Shown: piece by piece, positions 45,001 through 47,588 of the stretch
Numbering within the stretch: position 1 is the first letter of the stretch
Layout: every line of letters starts with the position of its first letter
Source of the DNA: Rhodospirillaceae bacterium
Lineage (GTDB): Bacteria > Pseudomonadota > Alphaproteobacteria > UBA6615
Direction of reading: 5' to 3'
Length of the DNA: 47,588 nucleotides
Assembly (NCBI GenBank): GCA_018667335.1
Contig: JABIVD010000017.1
Coordinates: 1 to 47,588, forward strand
Made by a program: the position numbers and the translations under genes
Notes under the pieces: generated by a model
Told to the model about the DNA's origin: nothing
What the model saw: only the letters and a program-made list of their open reading frames with translations
The model's database searches: none

Positions 45001-45106
45001 GATCTTCGTGTTGGATCAGGGCAAGGTCGCGGAACAGGGGAGCTACAACGAGCTGATGGCAACGGACGGCCTGTTTGCCCAGCTGGCAAAACGGCAGATT
45101 GCCTGA
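42092..45106 (+). CDS. NHLM-type ABC transporter, long N-terminal domain, no peptidase
   Basis: The 1004-residue protein is the second ATPase of NHLM systems. Residues 1-420 form a non-peptidase region whose start resembles a cNMP/cupin-like barrel (V-W-L-V-L-A-G-T-I-D near 49, later I-V-R-V-P-M). Residues about 425-700 are the membrane domain, and about 765-1004 the ATPase, with Walker A G-T-S-G-A-G-K-S-T, signature L-S-G-G-Q-R-Q-R and Walker B I-L-I-F-D-E-A-T. It works with the C39 transporter in the exporter. Start ATG 42092 is coupled to the upstream stop. Confidence 0.9.
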   Translation: MSSLDFLFGEGGIGAAAQAAWSEPARTLVVSLGLADEVTANGASDAAAGSPDPQVWLVLAGTIDLFFVDAMNGGRHHLFRVAAGGVAFDTALDHANGTLMLVPSNGARIVRVPMARLGEQETPSDEYADALALAFSRWVAGLGQIALRHDRPASLAYLDPDAPMLDAVASTKTTVAWFPADQVHHSMWADAVPQFEAGARQVPLLPHHWASPAGDAPVAGMTTRAWIETAEALDDLVAFHGRVIETLSDKLARAASAETERLGQVHNLHERTLGGALANLASVMFPAERDQVQDSGEPAIAAAVHVWRALGIQVELSDAAQTRVREAEQKIDVLTREAGLHSRKVDLSEPDWWRSDHGALYGFSGEERTPCALLPGKGGVYRVVDSSTGEERRLDAASAADIDAVAYVFSEPFPAGQIMPRTILGFALRGTRRTALMVMTMAILAGALSMVVPLATGWIMDPVIPDAELGQLWVLIGVLVVAGFAAISFGLVQGLSAIHMEGQMGNRVQTAVWDRLLRLPATFFRGYTVGDLANRAQGIDAMRAMLTGTTLTTLLHATSGIFSLALMVWLAWKLALVGIGAAIIYSVVVVTIGRTILKRNRETMEYTGRIQGVVLQLLGAVGKLRVAGAETGAYARWAAPYSHLMAVSYDQQRLNMLLVVFKGVFNFLSIAALIALIAWISGELFAVFETPKTWAQVDAVALHKALPTATFVSFHVAFGQFLGAVYGISQTLVKLTNLKPLYERIEPIFDEEVEDDAGFEDPGVLTGAIEIADVQFRYAEDAPLVLRGLTMQIEPGSFVAVVGTSGAGKSTLVRLLLGFDSSESGSVFYDGQDLAHLDKSLLRRQFGVVLQNGRALAGSLFDNISAGANVTRDDAMEAARLAGLEKDIEQLPMGLDTYLSEGASTLSGGQRQRMMIARAIVNRPKILIFDEATSALDNETQALVSKGLEEFDATRIVIAHRLSTIVHADKIFVLDQGKVAEQGSYNELMATDGLFAQLAKRQIA

Positions 45107-45130
45107 CCAACCGGCGATGACCAACGGGCG

Positions 45131-46687
45131 ATGACGAACGACGACACGCAGCGACTTTCCGCAGAAACGTGGCAGCGCGTTTGTTTCCATATCGACGGCA
45201 TGGCGATCGGGACCAGTGTCTCTACGCTGGAACGAGCCGGTGTGTTCGGGCATTTGCAGGCCGCGACGACAGTGCTTGAGGTTTCCGAAATCGCCGAGAA
45301 GTTCGCGCTCAAAGCAGGCTATCTGAACCTCGTGTTCCGACTTTTGGAGCTCCAGGGATATGTCGATCGATCCGGTGATGTCGCCGGTGGAAAAGCAGAT
45401 GTCAGCCTGACGTCTGGCGGACGTGCGTGGGTCGCAGACCTGACGCCCTACCGCGATGCGCCTGCGCGTATTGAACAGGCGCGTGCATTGTTGGCGGGGC
45501 ATGAGGGACGTATGGCGTCGCCAGGTGCGGCCCCGGTGGAGATGCCCCATCGCGTGCGCTGCAATGTTGAAGGGGCCGAGGTCGCGGCCGTGATGACAGC
45601 GTTCACTCGCGATGCGACGTTTGATCGATTGGTCGAAGTTGCAGCCGCCGGGCTCGAACTTAGCGATCTCTCCTGTGCAGCAGCGGCAGATGTGCTGGCG
45701 CAACAGGGATGGGTTTCAATCGACGATAATCGCGTCCGGCTGACGGAAGCGGGACATATCGCGAGACAGATGGCACCCCAGTATTTTTATCCTGCGAGCT
45801 ATCTTGCCACGCTGGCATCGGTGCCCGATTTGCTGCACGGACAAGGCGATGCGGCCATGTCGCGCGCCGCGGACGGGACCGAAGGGCATGTCGACCGCGA
45901 ACTGGATATCGAGTTCAGCGGACTGGTCTTCGCCCGGACCTGCCGCGTCCCGTTGTTCGATTTGGTTCTGCCCCTGTTCGATGACACGCCGCTCGACGAA
46001 CAACCGCGTGCGATTGTGGATTGCGGAGCGGGTGACGGCACGCTGCTGTGCGAAGTGTACGATGCGATCGTGACGCAAACCGCACGAGGGCGAGCGCTCG
46101 ACAGCCATCCGCTGGTGATGGTCGGGGTCGAGTACAATCCGGTCGCCGAGCGGGTCCTCGCGGAACGGCTCAACGCCTTGCGTATTCCCAACCTGGTGTT
46201 CGCCGGAGATATCGGTGACCCCGACTCAATCGCGCAACGACTGGCCGACGGAGGATTTGGGGCGGACGACCTCCTGCATGTCAGCAAGTCGGTGTTTCAC
46301 AATCGCACCTATGTCGGCACGGCGGCGGGCTCGGACGCGGCCTCGACGGGCGCCTTCGTTGCGCCAGGAGGCAATCTGTTGACCGCAGCCCAGGTCGAGG
46401 CGGATCTGGAATCACTGTTCAGGCGTTGGCGGGATGGTCTCGGGCGGCATGGGATGGTTGTGGTGGAGGCCCATATTGCGGACGCAGCGCTCGTGGCGAA
46501 GCGTCTCGGTCGGAGTGTCACCACCTGGCTCGAGGCGTCACACGGCTATTCAAATCAATATTTGGTCGAGGCCGCTGTCCATCGCCGCGTGGCGGCGCGT
46601 GCCGGACTGCAAACACGCGGCGCACGCGAGTTCGGCATCGAGATTGCGGGCGCCCCGATGATGACCATCGATCACTACGACGCCTGA
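45131..46687 (+). CDS. AprA-like SAM methyltransferase
   Basis: The 518-residue protein has an N-terminal winged-helix dimerisation region (about 1-110) and a SAM-binding core with motif I V-D-C-G-A-G-D-G-T-L near residues 296-305, then G-V-E-Y-N-P near 337 and L-H-V-S-K-S-V-F-H-N-R-T-Y near 385-397. The layout resembles the AprA-type methyltransferases of polyketide and peptide pathways. It starts 24 nt after the exporter ATPase gene, in a short tandem repeat that also contains a decoy ATG at 45118. It could methylate the exported product. Confidence 0.82.
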   Translation: MTNDDTQRLSAETWQRVCFHIDGMAIGTSVSTLERAGVFGHLQAATTVLEVSEIAEKFALKAGYLNLVFRLLELQGYVDRSGDVAGGKADVSLTSGGRAWVADLTPYRDAPARIEQARALLAGHEGRMASPGAAPVEMPHRVRCNVEGAEVAAVMTAFTRDATFDRLVEVAAAGLELSDLSCAAAADVLAQQGWVSIDDNRVRLTEAGHIARQMAPQYFYPASYLATLASVPDLLHGQGDAAMSRAADGTEGHVDRELDIEFSGLVFARTCRVPLFDLVLPLFDDTPLDEQPRAIVDCGAGDGTLLCEVYDAIVTQTARGRALDSHPLVMVGVEYNPVAERVLAERLNALRIPNLVFAGDIGDPDSIAQRLADGGFGADDLLHVSKSVFHNRTYVGTAAGSDAASTGAFVAPGGNLLTAAQVEADLESLFRRWRDGLGRHGMVVVEAHIADAALVAKRLGRSVTTWLEASHGYSNQYLVEAAVHRRVAARAGLQTRGAREFGIEIAGAPMMTIDHYDA

Positions 46688-47588
46688 ACGACGGTTTTCG
46701 GATCGTTCAGAAATGCCGCAAGCAGCGGCGAGAGGCGCTCGGTGTCGTAAAGGAAGCCGCCGTGGCCGGCCGGGCTGTTGAGCGTGTCGTGCCGGCAGCC
46801 GGTGCTGTTCTCACGCAACGCGACGGCGATTTCTTCCATGTCCTCGGCCGGATATCGCCAGTCGCCGGTATAGCTGATCAGCAGGGTGGGGGCAGCGTAG
46901 CGGGCAAATGCTGCGGCGAGGTCAGCGTGCCCGCGCCTCATGTCGAAATAGTCGATGGCGCGCGTGAGATACAGCAGCGCGTTGGCGTCGATGCGACCGG
47001 CGGCATTCCGGCTGACACCTTCGAGAAACTCTTCCACCGCATATTCCGGCTCGAAGCCGTATTGCGGTTCGTCACCCTCGATCCGCCGGAGCCCAAACTT
47101 GGTCTCGAAGACCTCGCGGCTCATCCAGAACAGGGCGCCGAACATGGCAGCCAGGCCGAGCCCGGTATCGGGTGCGTCACGGTTATAGTAATTGCCACCG
47201 TTCCAGTTGGGGTCGCTGCGGATGGCGGCCCGCAGGACGGACCAGAGCGCGGTGTTGTGGGCAGATGTGCGCGGCGTGGCCGATATCACCACCGAACTGC
47301 CGACCATGTCCGGGTGCCGCGCCATCCATTCCATTGCCTGAAAGCCGCCGAAACAGCCACCTATGATGCTGTGAAAGCGCGTGATTCCGAGTTTGTCCGC
47401 CAGGCGGGCGTGGCTTTCAACGCTGTCGCCGATGGTGACGATTGGAAACCGTGACCCGTAGGGCAGGTTTGTCTCGGGATCGGGTGATGCGGCTGACGTG
47501 CTGCCGCCATAGCTCCCCAGGGCGTTGGGTGACACGACGAAGTAGCGATCGGTGTCGATAGCTTTACCGGGCCCGATCGCCGCATCCC
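46675..47588 (-). CDS. MetX-like acyltransferase/alpha-beta hydrolase with Cys nucleophile (partial, runs off right edge)
   Basis: The reading frame is open to the window edge (over 300 residues visible) and matches homoserine O-acyltransferases: G-P-G-K-A-I-D-T-D-R-Y-F-V near the edge, N-A-L-G-S-Y-G-G-S-T, and L-G-I-T-R-F-H-S-I-I-G-G-C-F-G-G-F. The nucleophile of the family is Ser in G-G-S-M-G-G; here it is Cys (codon 47353-47355). The Asp (G-D-W-R-Y-P) and His (G-H-G-G-F-L) of the triad are present. The gene converges on the methyltransferase gene, overlapping by 13 nt. It may acylate or act as a thioesterase; the neighbour suggests a role in the RiPP-like locus. The N terminus is outside the window. 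Confidence 0.8.
   Translation of the reverse strand, partial: DAAIGPGKAIDTDRYFVVSPNALGSYGGSTSAASPDPETNLPYGSRFPIVTIGDSVESHARLADKLGITRFHSIIGGCFGGFQAMEWMARHPDMVGSSVVISATPRTSAHNTALWSVLRAAIRSDPNWNGGNYYNRDAPDTGLGLAAMFGALFWMSREVFETKFGLRRIEGDEPQYGFEPEYAVEEFLEGVSRNAAGRIDANALLYLTRAIDYFDMRRGHADLAAAFARYAAPTLLISYTGDWRYPAEDMEEIAVALRENSTGCRHDTLNSPAGHGGFLYDTERLSPLLAAFLNDPKTVVQAS

Noticed and set aside
1-47588. CRISPR arrays, rRNA, tRNA genes or prophage genes
   Set aside because: No regularly spaced short repeats, conserved RNA gene cores, integrase or phage structural genes were seen in the window.

Overview
The window reads as a chromosomal stretch of a high-G+C alphaproteobacterium, possibly Rhodospirillales-like. 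The signs are the mix of TRAP and Liv-type transporters, a ScfR/PccR-type regulator, a SSS-fused histidine kinase and DUF924, DUF4168 and Pmp3-type proteins. I cannot name a species. No rRNA, tRNA, CRISPR array or transposase gene is visible.

(1) 1-4738, minus strand: a redox module of three genes read in the order flavoprotein, membrane cytochrome, multihaem cytochrome. The first gene fuses a pyridine-nucleotide flavoprotein, two cyclic-nucleotide-binding domains and a four-cluster [4Fe-4S] ferredoxin. The second is a five-helix protein with two His-X13-His pairs. The third runs off the left edge and joins an FHA domain, one membrane helix and at least eight CXXCH haem sites. It looks like a signal-gated electron conduit from the cytoplasm to the periplasm. 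A 151-bp hairpin element (4911-5061) separates it from the rest, and the G+C content looks lower on this side.

(2) 5110-12620: an Asp/Glu-racemase-fold enzyme, DUF924, a luciferase-like monooxygenase, a translationally coupled signalling operon (response regulator, small membrane protein, SSS-histidine kinase), and a divergent ScfR/PccR-like regulator.

(3) 12836-18015, plus strand: a complete branched-chain-type ABC importer (Tat-exported binding protein, two permeases, two ATPases). It is followed on the minus strand by an EamA exporter, a dienelactone-hydrolase-like protein and an epoxide-hydrolase-like protein.

(4) 20816-27525, plus strand: an AhpD-like protein, a bicupin and an isopenicillin-N-synthase-like oxygenase, then a TRAP transporter with two tandem binding-protein genes. 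A second Asp/Glu-racemase-fold paralogue follows on the minus strand. The arrangement suggests uptake and breakdown of small carboxylic or amino-acid-like compounds.

(5) 28385-34992: an M23 peptidase, two small envelope proteins, and a minus-strand catabolic group (amidohydrolase, MetE-like methyltransferase, GMC oxidoreductase, dihydroxyphthalate-decarboxylase-like protein).

(6) 35141-47588: the most striking region. An NHLM-type peptide export system (HlyD adaptor, C39-peptidase ABC transporter with an intact C-H-D triad, second ABC transporter with an N-terminal sensor-like domain) is surrounded by a Nif11-like domain fused to a PhyH-like oxygenase, two more Fe/2OG-type oxygenases, an AprA-like methyltransferase, an unrecognised 310-residue protein and a MetX-like acyltransferase with a Cys nucleophile. 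This looks like a RiPP biosynthesis and export locus that lacks an obvious precursor gene. Start codons were chosen from ribosome binding sites and family length; domain calls come from motif recognition by eye, with no database search.
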